Positions 42,862 to 53,329 of a DNA stretch of 64,000 nt are shown here, in pieces; the stretch's first letter is position 1; the number at the start of each line of letters is the position of its first letter. Position numbers and translations under genes: made by a program. The DNA lies in NCBI GenBank assembly GCA_026936325.1, contig JAPTHN010000004.1, forward strand, positions 31,985,910 through 32,049,909. The letters are read 5' to 3'. The stretch is from Platynereis dumerilii (taxonomy: Eukaryota; Annelida; Polychaeta; Phyllodocida; Nereididae). A model generated the notes under the pieces. The model had not been told where the DNA came from. It did no database searches and was given only the letters and a program-made list of their open reading frames with translations.

Positions 42862-45304
42862 GGGCTTTACGTTCTGTATTTATGCCCTTGGTAGGCTAAT
42901 AAGGACAGGGGAGGACACGGCAATGAGGCGAAGCATTTTTGATACAACCGTCTAACATAGGCCCGGGTGACCCAGATAGAGCTGGATATGAACCCTGGAC
43001 CCAGCGATTGGCAGTCCAGTATGCTACCACTAGAGTGAGGTTCTAAAAGTCCGCATGAAATTCAAGGGGGGTATCAAATTTTGACGGGAGGTTCTGGCAA
43101 AACTCCCATCCCCCAGTCAGAAATTCTGAAATTCTGAATGGTCCCTATAACTGTCCTTTGAGGATAAATGGTATGTTTGAATCCCTTACAGTTCATTGAA
43201 GCATCCATCAACCAGCGCTGTTATCAAAGCTAAACAAGCTAAACATTCATAAACCACGTGTCAATGTATTTGGTCAGTTTCTTGAAATTGTGCTTATAAT
43301 ACACAAAGTTATGTAACTAAATCTGTGACATCACGGTTTTGAGATAAAGCAAAGTACAAATTTGAAAAACACACAGCTATGAAAACGATAATAACATTGA
43401 ATTGTCATACGAAAATGGCTATTTTTGCTAATAGCAAATGTCAGAACATAAGAATATGTGACTGAGCCCAGGACTAATTGTCTAACAATTAATAATTTAA
43501 ACATTGTTCATGGACTATTACTATATTGCATGGTATCTCTAACAGGTTAACTCGGAGGATAACTGTGTTTCAATATTTTACTATGCATAGGTTTGGTCCG
43601 AAATGACTAAATACACAGTTCTTAGTGGTTTTCTACAGCTGACCACAATTTGATTTTGTATGAGTTGACTTTTTCTGAAACATGTGATTCTCCAAGCTAA
43701 TGTTATGATCAAACCGGAGATCATGTACATTGCTGTCACATTGTTGCACCATCGTGCATGCCGCCATTTCCCATATAGGTGCTCCTGCAATATAAGTACT
43801 TGAAAACATGATTAAGAGGTTAAACCATATTATTACAGATCTCATATAGGTGTGCCATGTTCTTTTCAACTGCCACAGTACTCTTGTGATGTCAGTATCA
43901 GCATAATGATTTCACAGTTTGTATATTCGCAGTTTCAGTTGTGTCACTTGGAACCCACACTGATCACGCCATTACAAATCCACAATGAACTGTTAGATTG
44001 TTGCTCAACATTGATTACTCAGTTTGATGTTTTGAATAAATCCAAAAGTCACAGTATCCAGCTATATATAATAAATGGATTTTGCGTATAACTGCTATCA
44101 GTTTTAGCACTTTTACAACAAAACAAATTCATCCACTCTCACATTCATTTTATGGTCTGAGAGGTTATCTTGTGCTGCTCTGTCTTGGCAAAAATAATAT
44201 ACTCAGGAACCATTCAGAATTTAAGACCTAAGGGGGGGTTTCCTTGGGGGCTTCCTTATCACTGATTTCCAATAATGTTTATTTGATGATAAAATTCTTA
44301 GCCTCCTTGTCTGGCCTTTTCCAAAATTTTTGGGGAGCAACTACCCCCCAACCCACCCCTCCCATTTTTCGTCCTCTGGTATGCCCATACAACACCGCAA
44401 CGTTCACTTCCAAAAAATCTCCCCATCATCCCCATTCCAGTCATCAATTCTGAACAGTTTCTTTGGCGCAGATCTCACCTAAAAGGCTGAAAAGCCACAA
44501 GGTGCTGCCTTCAAGGAGAAATTTCACAAAGGGACACCATGAATGTCCATGATGGATCAAGCAAGTGGCTCAAACTTATCAGTTTCACCTGCTCCAACTG
44601 AATCAAATAACCATAACAATGAATGCAGATTAATCAATTGTTATGCACACTTAGCGCATAAGCCTGAGTTGTTGGTAGCAGTTGGAATCAACACTCAAGC
44701 TTGGAGAGCCAATAGTGATGTCAGTATTGCAATACTGACATCATCTGTGCATATATTCACATGGAACATGGCACACTTATACGAGATCTGTAATAACTAT
44801 CTGATTCCAGGAAATATGCGGACAGACACTTCATGATTCTGAACTTCGGAGGATGTCCAGCAGATAACGGCTGGCTGACAATTTCATACAACGTATCCTG
44901 GTGTCCAATTGAAGTTAACAGAAACATCCCAGTGCTACTCTACAGTGGGTCACAAGGAAAAGATTCGATGGAGAGTAAGTGAATCTATTCAAAGACATTT
45001 TTGTTGCAAAGTGCAAAAGGTGTAAGAGACTCCCTCCCCCCTTAATAATCTGATGGTAATTTTTATTCCAGCTTCAAAGCTCTTTTCTGGGCTTTTTATT
45101 TTCCTTTGCTTTACCTTTTTTATGTGTCTATTCCCCCATATTTTGCCTGTGGTCACCAGTACAGTTCAGGATAACCAAAAGGGAAGCGCCCATGAAAAAT
45201 GTTAGTACATGAATCTGAAAACAAATTATTTATTGTTGTCTGCTCTCTTTTCAGACTTTGTGGAAGCGGACATTTTTGCACTCAGGGGCATGTGTGACGT
45301 TTGA
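34116..45304 (+). CDS. Secreted PAN/apple-like protein with GGCPAD-GW domain, paralogue 1
   Basis: Five exons: 34116-34424, 35966-36136, 40087-40241, 44811-44974 and 45255-45304; phases 0,0,2,1; 282 aa. A signal peptide (MQCFPVSLVVFAFVLVF) leads to a PAN/apple-like module with C57, C61, C80 and C82 (SALVCASRC ... KSCECF). Exons 2-5 form a second domain: LYRFKGGS, WSKCSR, VRLSLYKDF, FIEFNNTGSTTSNFF, GGCPADNGW (225-233), and an ending VEADIFALRGMCDV. I recall similar uncharacterised secreted proteins in marine invertebrates. Likely extracellular; ligand unknown. The start at 34116 gives the signal peptide; an earlier in-frame codon is not an ATG. Exon 2's donor is GTTCGT, weak. The second paralogue lies 10 kb downstream with identical phases. 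Confidence 0.85.
34516..34905. mobile_element. MITE with AGGGACCGTTCAGAATTTAT termini (intron 1, paralogue 1)
   Basis: Left end AGGGACCGTTCAGAATTTAT then GACGGGTGGGG; right end CCCCCCAGTCATAAATTCTG then AACAG. Members of the same family are at 41828-43150 (nested), 44205-44465 (diverged) and 62410-62492 (right half). The interior has runs GGGGGTACTAATTTTTGAC. No coding capacity; TSD unclear. Confidence 0.7.
34965..35225 (+). repeat. Dispersed 260-bp repeat, copy in intron 1
   Basis: Matches 39560-39820 in the next intron, in direct orientation, at roughly 80% by eye: shared blocks GATGATTTGTCATGAT, GAGACTAATCC, GTCAAATGGCCTTC and GTAGAGAAGATGACAC. It could be a repeat family or a local duplication. 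Confidence 0.65.
36835..37592. repeat. 20-bp minisatellite, left block (intron 2, paralogue 1)
   Basis: Unit CAAATGTTTGCCAACGGGCG, about 37 copies. The left third uses TGGGTGTAAATGTTTGCCAA variants; the rest is more uniform. Since 20 is not a multiple of three and the unit has no stop in most phases, several reading frames on both strands stay open; these are not genes. The array is cut at 37592 by a hAT element and resumes at 38796. Confidence 0.95.
37593..38795. mobile_element. Non-autonomous hAT element, copy 2, inside the minisatellite
   Basis: 1203 bp. CAGTGGCGGAGCTATGGGGG to ATTTCTGGCTACGCCACTG. The TSD is GCGCAAAT (37585-37592 and 38796-38803), which is part of the 20-bp minisatellite unit, so the array existed before insertion. 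A central part (about 38397-38570) is inverted relative to copy 1. Confidence 0.9.
38796..39365. repeat. 20-bp minisatellite, right block
   Basis: About 27 more copies of CAAATGTTTGCCAACGGGCG with scattered variants (ACATGTTTGCC, GGGCATAAGTTTGCC) and irregular spacing at the right end. Continuous with the left block before the hAT insertion. Confidence 0.95.
39560..39820 (+). repeat. Dispersed 260-bp repeat, copy in intron 2
   Basis: Direct-orientation relative of 34965-35225 in intron 1 of the same gene. Confidence 0.65.
40375..40725. mobile_element. Two old MITE fragments (intron 3, paralogue 1)
   Basis: 40375-40500 resembles the interior of the mariner-type MITE at 55998-56398 (CACAAAGAGTGATTAG block). 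40517-40722 begins CATAGGCGTATCGGAGGGGG and ends CCGTACTCCTATACC, and its inner part is the inverse of 31700-31890 inside hAT copy 1 (GATTCGGGCAAAAAGG), so the hAT element carries a nested older repeat. Confidence 0.5.
42063..42816. mobile_element. Mariner-type MITE, copy 1
   Basis: 754 bp with CACTCTTGCTCATAAATATG at the left and TATATTTATGAGCAACAGTG at the right, flanked by TA (42061-42062 and 42817-42818). Same family as 55998-56398. TA duplication and CACTG/CAGTG ends fit Tc1/mariner-derived elements. No coding capacity. Confidence 0.8.
42833..43037 (-). mobile_element. tRNA-derived SINE
   Basis: On minus, a tRNA-like head reads CTCTAGTGGTAGCATACTGG (A-box-like), an anticodon-loop-like CTGCCAA, and GGGTTCATATCC (B box with two changes). 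A unique body follows and the 3' end is an (ATCC)n tail at 42833-42858. Sequence around an anticodon GCC suggests tRNA-Gly ancestry. It sits within the AGGGACC MITE. Confidence 0.65.
43401..44204. other. Gene-free part of intron 3
   Basis: No supported feature. Confidence 0.45.
44205..44465. mobile_element. Diverged MITE of the AGGGACC family
   Basis: Ends AGGAACCATTCAGAATTTAA and CAGTCATCAATTCTGAACAG correspond to the family termini; the interior is GGGGG/CCCCC rich and diverged. Confidence 0.5.
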
Positions 45305-46140
45305 TGATTTGCACTGTCAAGTAACAAAAACTATATGGCATTGACTCATAAATCATAGAAAGTTACCTTTTTGATCAACTTTGAAGAATTGCACTGTAGC
45401 AGTAATCAACAAATGATATCATAAATTGAAAAAAAAAGACTTTTTTACCATCTTTAGTGAACTAATTCCATTAACAATTTAACAGCTGTGATGTTGATTC
45501 ATAAATATCAAAGTTAGATTTTGTATAACTTCGAAATCACTTGTAGTCTTGGCAAGACATTTAGCTTGGCAACCCAAAAAATCGACTATGACAACCTTAT
45601 AGATCTTTGCAGATTGGAGGTCCACAGTGTCTGGAAAAATTTATTTCCTTATTTTCAATTTGCTATCTGGCTTTGCCACATCATCGACAGTTTTCTGTTG
45701 GTCTCCTAATCTTCTTATTTGATGATGTACCTCAAGTCATTTAATTAGTACACTGCCAGATATGATATGCACTGAATCAACTGATTAACCCTAACTGACA
45801 CAAACAAAACATTTTTAAGCCAGTGACATCACATGACTAAGTTGAAAGTTAATTTTGAAACTGTTTGGGCCGCTAATACGCAAACAGCTCTAATTGCTGG
45901 GAAATAGCTGCATTGACATGGTAGAATAATTATACAAGTAATGACTTGATTGCATCCCTAAGAAAGGATAATGTCCTTTTTAAAAGTACAATAGGCTTAA
46001 ATGATTGTTTGCTTGCCTGCCATGGTGATATTATTAGTGCAAATTTCGCCCATTTGAACTTTATACTAGCTCATTGTTTTGATTTGAAATATGTTTATTC
46101 AGGGTATACATGTTCAAGACAAGCTTGTTTTTCAACACGG
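45305..46140 (+). repeat. First unit, left part, of a diverged tandem duplication
   Basis: Blocks such as GCAGTAATCAACA, TTGGCAACCC AAAAAATCGA, GATTGCATCCCTAAGAAAGG and ATAATGTCCTTTTTAAAAGT recur at 50210-50715. The corresponding right part is at 49740-50140, beyond the LINE, so the LINE inserted into this unit. No gene. Confidence 0.55.
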
Positions 46141-46214
46141 CCCTGTTAAAAATAGAAAAAAAAAAAATATATATGTACAACAGTTTAAAAATAGTTTAAA
46201 ACCAACACAATCCA

Positions 46215-47103
46215 TTAATAAAACATACTCAAAAAGTAATCTTTGGCCTTTTGCTTAAAACGTTCAATGTTTGTGCACTCCTTAATACAATTTGGCAAAG
46301 CATTCCATACAATAGGACCCTGATACGCAAAAGAACCTTTCGCGATCTCAGTTTTCACATTCGGTACAAAGATGTCATTTTCATTAATATGCCTCATTGT
46401 CCTGTCATTAACTTCAATTTTCATTATAATTTCATTACTTAAATAATCTGGTGCTAAACCATAAATGCTCTTGAAAACCAACAATGCCATGAAATAATCC
46501 CTTCTTTGTCTAACATTCATAACTTTCATATCAATCAGTAAGTCAATTCCTCTTACATTTACATAGTCATAATTTCCATATATAGCTCTAACAGCTCTAT
46601 TTTGCATTCTTTGTATTTTGTTAATATAGATTTCAGATGTATAACCCAAACAGTACTGGCATAATCAATCTTAGGTTGCATATAGCTTTTATATAGTTGG
46701 ATAAGAGAATGGCGGGGTAAAAATGAGCTTAACCTTGATAACATCCAGACTTTTTTACACAGCTGTTTACTTAATGAATCTATATAGGCATGCCAAGATA
46801 AATTTTTATCAATATTCAATCCAAGATAATCACAGCAGTCTACATCATCTAGCTTTACATCACCAAGAAACAATTCCATGTCATCATTCAAAAACATCTT
46901 CTTCTGTCTAGCAGTTACCAACATTGAATTAGATTTTGTAGCATTGACAACCAATGAATTTTTATCATACCATAGTTTTACATTATTTAAAGAAATTTGT
47001 AACTGATCATTAACCTCTTGGACATTTTCACCGCTACAATAAATCAATACATCATCTGCATATAAATTACAAATAGCCGATCCTAAATAGTTATTGATAT
47101 CAT
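46215..47103 (-). pseudogene. LINE reverse transcriptase, C-terminal part and tail domain
   Basis: Starts NDINNYLGSAICNLYADDVL IYCSG with the YADD active site, then CDYLGLNIDKNLSWHAYIDS and a QPKIDYASTVW block. After a frameshift near 46650 the tail reads IQRMQNRAVRAIYG, RRDYFMALLVFKSIYGLAP, and ends near 46215. Typical order for Jockey/CR1-type LINEs. Confidence 0.85.
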
Positions 47104-47105
47104 TA

Positions 47106-47923
47106 CAGTCCTTGTCATACTTACGTGGAAACTCAAGTTTTTTTTCTATGCTGTTGAACTGTGATGTCAGAGATGACTCTATTCTAGCATTGCTATATAT
47201 GTAAATTAACTTCAAGCTGTGATGTCATTTCAAACTGGGTCAGATTCCCCAGCTTCTAGCCAATGTTGATCCTCCTGAACTGAGCGTCACAGTTTCAACA
47301 CAGTGTCAGAGTAAGAGTTTTATCAGGGATAGCCCCTACAACTACGTCATCACAGCTTGATAGCCAATGGGCTGACCGTAAACTACGTCATCGCAGTTCA
47401 AACATTGATATATTGAAGGAAGCATTACATTTTTGATCCCAATGATTTATCACAGCAATCACCAGTCTAATCCTACCAAATGGCAGCTTTGTGAGCATTC
47501 ACAGTAGACAACTGTTATAATCCCCACAGAGTTGTTTGATAAATCTACAAACTTGCTAACTTACAACTTTAAACTTTCATGGAAGTTGGTATAAACAGAA
47601 GGCTTTGACAATTTGTTTGTAAGCACATGGCTTATGTTATGTATATTTGTTCTGGCAGCCCATTGGCTGAGAGGCTGTGATGTCAAACTTGCATGGGTTT
47701 TTCCCAGACCCAATTTTAACTCTGACACTGAGTTGAAACTGTGATGCTCAGTTTGGTGGATTCGCATTGGTTAGAAGCTGGGGAATCTGACCCAGTTTGA
47801 AATGACATCACAGCTTGTAGTTAATTTACATATATTGCAATGCTAGAATAGAATCATCTCTGACATCACAGTTCAACAGCATAGAAAAAAACTTGAGATT
47901 CCGCGTAAGTATGACAAGGACTA
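47106..47923. mobile_element. Mariner-type MITE with long inverted repeats, inside the LINE
   Basis: 818 bp. Ends CAGTCCTTGTCATACTTACG (left) and CGTAAGTATGACAAGGACTA (right), flanked by TA (47104-47105, 47924-47925). Inverted arms extend about 200 bp (GATGTCAGAGATGACTCTAT; GTGATGTCATTTCAAACTGG). A second copy starts at 63666 and runs off the right edge. Confidence 0.85.
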
Positions 47924-47925
47924 TA

Positions 47926-48611
47926 ATGTAAATTAAAAACAAAGTTGGTCCGAGGACAGAGCCCTGCGGGACCCCTCTATTGGTATGCTTAACATCAGAG
48001 AATTCACCATCAGAAAAAACTTTACTACCTCTACTTAACAAGTAGGAACTGAACCATTGCAATACGTCATCATTGAATCCATACATTTTCATTTTATTAA
48101 TAAGAATTTTATGATTAATAGTATCAAAACATTTCTTAATATCAAGACTGCACATTGCTGTTACTAAGCCATCATCTATGTTAAATAACCAGTCATCCAC
48201 AACTCGATGTAAAGAAGTTTGAGTATTGTGATTTTTCAGATAAGCTGATTGATCAGAGGTAATTAATTGATGGTTATCCAAATATTTCATAACTTGAGCC
48301 TGTACAACTTTTTCAAGAATTTTTGCCACATGGCTAATTACACTAATGGGTCTATAATTAGTAAGATCTTCCATATTACCTTTACCCTTATATATTGGTG
48401 TTACACGTGACATTTTCCAGTCTTCTAATACAATCTTTGAATCAATTGATACATTAATAAACTTACATACAATTGGAGCTATAACTTCTCGAGCATAACA
48501 TAATAATTTCTTATTAAAACCCAATACATCCATTGAGGAGTCATGGCCTAAATGCAGAAGTTTTTTTAGTACAAAATCATCAGTTGTATGATGAAAAGTG
48601 AAATTATACAA
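47926..48611 (-). pseudogene. LINE reverse transcriptase, N-terminal part
   Basis: Encodes VTPIYKGKGNMEDLTNYRPI SVISHVAKILEK, a SDQSAYLKNHNTQTSLHRVV block, the catalytic-strand SLDIKKCFDTINH, and RGVPQGSVLGPTLFLIYI. It stops where the MITE begins, just before the YADD block. Confidence 0.85.
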
Positions 48612-48886
48612 ACATTCAGGGCTTCTCCAATAGAAACTTTCAGGTGAGTCATTTACAATATTTTCAACAGTATTAGAACCGATTGAAGAGAAAAATTCAT
48701 TGAAATCTTGAGCACTAATGCTTGGATGTGCAGACCTTTTCTGCTTGTTGCCAGTTAACTCATGTAATACTTTCCATGTTTTTCTAGAATTTCCACTGCA
48801 TTCATTGATTTTCTCTGTTGCATAATTCCTTTTGCTAATCCTTAATAATTATCCCAGGAATAATTATCTTTATTTACAACTGCTTG

Positions 48887-49715
48887 TTACTTTAAATGAT
48901 CTCTCTCATGCATAAGGTTCACTATATCAGTAGTTACCCAAGGATTATTTCTTTTCTTGAGTCTCCTGGTATGCCATGGAGCATGTTTATCACTGATAGT
49001 CAAAAAACTTTCCTTAAATTTTTCCCATCTAAATTCAAATTCGTCAACAGTCCAATTTATATCTGTAATATTCCTACATGCTCTTAACGTTTCCAAAAAT
49101 TCAGTCTCAGAAAATTTCTTATAATTCCTGAATCTAAAAGTATTGTGTTTTGAAGTAACCTTTGAGTAGTACAAAACAGTATAGACCATGTAATGGTCAC
49201 TTAAATTAATATCACAAACGCCAGTTTTAACATGCATGCATTGTATCAGGAATATTCGTCAAAATTACATCTAGAAGCGTTGATGTTGTCTGTGTTGCTC
49301 TTGTTACATCATTAACAATCTGTTTCATTCCATAAAGACTTCAATATTGTGAACGTGGTTATCAGATCTCATGCTATTTTCAAGTGTATAATTAAAATTA
49401 AGATCACCCATAAGAATTGCCTTGTCATAAAGAGCATGAATATGTTCCAGTTGATCAAGTATACTGTTATAATAGGCCACATTCGCAGAAGGTGGCCTGT
49501 AAACAACACCAAGAACAATACTAACAGAATCACATTTTGCTTTGATCCACAAACTTTCGATGTCAGATGAAACATTCAGGTCAATAACCTGAAACTTCAC
49601 ACCTTCTTTCACATAAAACAAAACACCACCTCCATGTCTGTTTCTATGTTTTGTTACAACATTGTAACCATGGATTTCATATTCATCTACAGCTAGTAGA
49701 TTGTTACATCACTAG
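48887..49715 (-). pseudogene. LINE endonuclease fragment
   Basis: 49325-49621 encodes WIKAKCDSVSIVLGVVYRPP and ILMGDLNFNYT; 48887-49237 encodes VCDINLSDHYMVYTVLYYSK, the terminal SDH block, followed by the linker to the reverse transcriptase. The frames differ, so at least one frameshift lies between 49237 and 49325. Confidence 0.8.
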
Positions 49716-49739
49716 TGATTGTTACATCACCAAGGCATA

Positions 49740-51240
49740 TGACATTGTGACAGGGCTAGTCTGATCACTGAAATAGAAGAACCCAAAGAATGACTTTCTA
49801 GAGATCAATGGCTCTGATGAATAGAAAGTTGCTGAATTATATTTCACCAATCTACACACGTATATGACATAGCTATGAAGCGACCCCTCCCCGAAATTAG
49901 TAACATTAAATTTCACATAAAGTTGCTCATAAAATGGGTGATGATCTCAGAAATCGTTTAGATTTTCCCCAAAAAAAAATCTTGAGAGAATGGCAGTAAT
50001 TTTTTTGAAAGAATCACAGAAATCTGTAAGACTTTTTTAGATTGTTTTCTGTCGCAATTCTCTGAGAAATGTTTAATTGTTTATTTATAAGACAATCTAA
50101 AAAATCGTCAAGATAATATTAAAAACGTTTAAAGAGAGTCACAGGTTGAAGATGATATCTATAGATTTTATGCCATAGAAAATAAATTTATTACATTGAG
50201 ACCAATCACATTTTCAGATACCCTGATGATGTCACAGTTCCACTGCAAAAAAAAAAGTTTTCAAAAAACATATAGCTATGAAAACTATAATAATCACAAA
50301 AACTGACCTGTTTGATGAACATGAAAAATTGCAGTAATCAACATATAACATTAATTGAAAAAAGTGGCATTTTTTAAAACTTTGAACATTGTAGAATCGC
50401 AGCAGTCAAATAATAACAGATGTGACATTGTTTTGTAGATATCAGAGTTACATTTTTTTCGATAACTTCATATTCATGTTTGACCACAGCAACACAGTTG
50501 CTTAGCAGCCTAAAAATCGATTGTGACAACCTGAATTGCTAGAAAATAATAATATTGACTAGACACAAAAATGATTAAAGTAACCACATGATTGCGGCCC
50601 TTCGGAAAGATAATGCCTTTTCTAAAAGTGTTTAGGCCTGAAATGAATCATTAAATGGTTGTGTTCTGTATGCTTTGGTGAGATTATTGATGGAAGTCCA
50701 TTTGAGCAATACAGGTAATTCACAGTCAAATTATCCAGGGACGGGAGTCACGTCTCAGAACTAGGCCTAGTTTAATCAATGAAATAAGAAGAGTCCTGGA
50801 GAATGACTTACTAGAAACAAGGATCAAAGGCATAGATCAAAAGATGCTAAACTTTATTTCACAGTTCTAATTTATTTCTGAATATATTTTATGTTGTCCA
50901 GTACAACATTTTTGTATTGTAATGTGTATTTTAGTAGTTAAAAGCACATGCCTGTATGACAAAGCTATGAAGCTTCCCTCTAGACAAAATCATAAAATAG
51001 TAGTCTATTATTTGAAATTTCTCATAGAGCAGCAGGAAAAATGCAGATTTCCTCAGAAATTGTTTTGATTTTCCCAAAACAAACAAAGAAACAACAAATT
51101 CTGGGAGAGTCGCAGTCATATTTTGAAAGAATCCAATAAATCTTTGGGAATTTTACAGTTGATAATGTTTGCAATTCGCTCAGACATTTAAATAGTCTTT
51201 AAAAATCATCATGATTATCTTGAAAACGTTAACAATTTTC
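49740..51240 (+). repeat. Diverged tandem duplication, about 1-kb unit
   Basis: 49740-50140 (with GACATAGCTATGAAGCGACC and TTAGATTTTCCCCAAAAAAA) matches 50740-51240 (GACAAAGCTATGAAGCTTCC, TTTGATTTTCCCAAAACAAA). 50210-50715 matches 45305-46085. Together they define two units in tandem; the first is split by the LINE. No gene recognised in either. Confidence 0.6.
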
Positions 51241-53329
51241 AGCACAAATTGCACTATTATCTTTGAAAAAATCAATTTTCTTTTCCTGGTGGTTGGAACA
51301 TTTCTGGCGGATGAATTAATTGTGCAACATTTCCAAGTAGTTAGCCAGTTACTTTCTTAATAACTGAGTAAACAAACCAATTATAGCAGATTCTTAATAA
51401 CTGAGTAAACAAACCAATTATAGCTAAATGGGCTTAAAATTGTTCAACTGTAAACGAGTAGCAATTTAAAAAGCATGCAACGGTTTAATGATATAATTAG
51501 GATGGTTTTTTCTTTTTCCAACGACAGATGAGGTTGGGGAAGCCAGTCACCACTGGCAACAGCTGCATAATTTTCATTGAAAATCGGGGCAAATCCAATT
51601 CCACATACATGTGTTATCAAACCACTGATCTGGTCATTTGTAAGGGAGGCATTTAATATCTAGGGAGGTGGGGGTTGGAGCTGTTTTGAAATAAATAATT
51701 TCTTGCTCAGTTTTGAAGAAAAAAATTATTTATGTTAAGGGCTTTTCCTGACAAGGTGTTGTATTGAATGAATGAATTTTCTGCCATGGAAAACTCGAAA
51801 CCCCCTAATTATTCAGTGGTCGCCCTCATACATGAAATATTTTGCAACCTCCCCTGTATAACAAGAGTATTATAGAAGTGCATAAATAAAATAGCTTTAA
51901 AATATGAGCTTTGGACAGGTTGTGGAATGCAATTTAGCAAAAAATATGACTGTCTTGCCTCTCTGGCTGACTCTTACAATCACTCACACAAACAAGGGCA
52001 TTAATAATATTATATTTGTCACAGCTCTTATTATACTACACCATGAATACAGTTGAGGTTACATGCAAACAACACTAGCTAGGTTATTTCCCAATGGTTC
52101 AACGCTACGAAGCTACTTTACAACCTCAACCATCTGATCAGCTGGGATCATCCTGGGCTTCTGATATATTGGGGAAGTAAGAAAACACTGAACCATGTGT
52201 CATCAAAATCAACTGACTCTTGCCATTCAATTTTTTTTTCTTTAAGTTACGGCTGGTGCCTGAGGTTGACATTTGAAATATGTGAAAAAGGCTGGGAATT
52301 AATTAAAATTGCTTTGAAATATGCAGAATATTATACATAGATTTTCATGGGAGTATTTATGAATATTCTCCTTTAAATTTGTAATACTGAGAGGCTCATG
52401 ATTTTCGATTAATAATTATTGTCTTTTGGTTGCATGTTTATGAAACAAATACATTATGTGATATATTCAATAATATGTTTATGTAAAAATTGTGTGAATA
52501 GCGTATATATCTAATTTTTGCTTTTTGGCTTCTTTTCCTGATGCAAAATAAATTTTGAGTGTGGATAGAAAACCTTTTGCCAATGATATTTTGGGATGAG
52601 GCCAAATAAGGTGTACTCGATCTCAGGGTCTACTAAAACCATAGCCAATCTGACTTTAAATAACATTGGTAAAGGTTTTTCAATTTTTCCAAGTTCTTTT
52701 TATGGGGGGGGGCGTGGGACTTTTCTTTGTGTAAATGTTTATGGTGTCTTATAATTGATTCTGTTAAAAAATACCCACAGGGCAAATTTGCAAATAAATG
52801 GCTTGGTTTTTCTCATTTTTCAGCAGCCCAAGCAAATAATGGTGAATTAAGCTCTAGCCACCAAACAAAATATCCTGGAGCTACCACCGGGTAATGCAAC
52901 GCACCATTTATATGATGTTAAAAATACGGCTAAATGTGGCAATGCTCAAATTTGCCTGCTTGGCAAACCCTGAATATCTATGTTTTTAACCGGTCTAAAA
53001 TAGATGAATACGGGTTATATTTTGTATATAAGTGTTGGAGGTCTATAGGATGGCTTCATCCTCGAGGCCCGGCTGGTTGGAGTCATACTTTGATGGCCTT
53101 GGCCTTGGCCTTGTTTCGGTCTCGGACACCAAAGCTTTGCCCTAGCCTCGGTCACGGGTGTCTTTTGGCCAGTGTTGGAGGCCTCAGAGCTGCCCTCCTC
53201 CTCGACGCCATATTTTGATGGACTTAGCCTCGGTTTTGGGGGATAATGTCTTGGTTTCGGCCTAAGTCATAATGGCCTCGACAGCATTTAGCTGCAAATT
53301 TAAGTGCATGAAGTTGACACCTATAGATA
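51241..53329. other. Mostly gene-free spacer with possible decayed exons
   Basis: A 34-bp tandem duplication lies at 51356-51424 (TTCTTAATAACTGAGTAAAC). At 51528-51650, after an ACAG acceptor-like site, the plus frame reads MRLGKPVTTGN then IIFIENRGKSNSTY, which weakly resembles exon 3 of the secreted paralogues (VRLSLY ... MFIEFNNTGSTTSNF). 53040-53270 is a GC-rich GGCCTCGG-type minisatellite. Otherwise nothing. Confidence 0.35.

Larger units (their letters stand above)
41690..43400. mobile_element. Composite of nested elements (intron 3, paralogue 1)
   Basis: Outer arms: 41690-41820 and 43280-43400 are inverted relatives (ACACACAGCTATGAAAACGA). Between them lies an AGGGACCATTCAGAATTT MITE (41828 to about 43150), itself split by a mariner-type MITE (42063-42816) and by a tRNA-derived SINE (42833-43037). 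Comparison with 34516-34905 shows where each insertion broke the host MITE. Confidence 0.65.
46141..49715 (-). mobile_element. Jockey/CR1-superfamily LINE, 5'-truncated and split by a MITE
   Basis: On minus: part of an APE endonuclease (GVVYRPPS, GDLNFN, SDHYMVY), a reverse transcriptase in two pieces, and a C-terminal region ending WNALPNCIKECTNIERFKQK. It starts inside the endonuclease near 49715 (VDEYEIHGYNVV, HRNRHGGGVLFYVKEGV), so ORF1 is absent. A mariner-type MITE at 47106-47923 interrupts the reverse transcriptase. Several frame changes are present outside the MITE (for example between 48887 and 48611, and at 46650). The 3' end lies near a T/A-rich tract at 46150-46190. Confidence 0.85.

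Noticed and set aside
44543-44836. 97-codon plus frame overlapping exon 4 of paralogue 1
   Set aside because: Runs across the exon 4 acceptor in a different frame from the conserved exon; probably chance.
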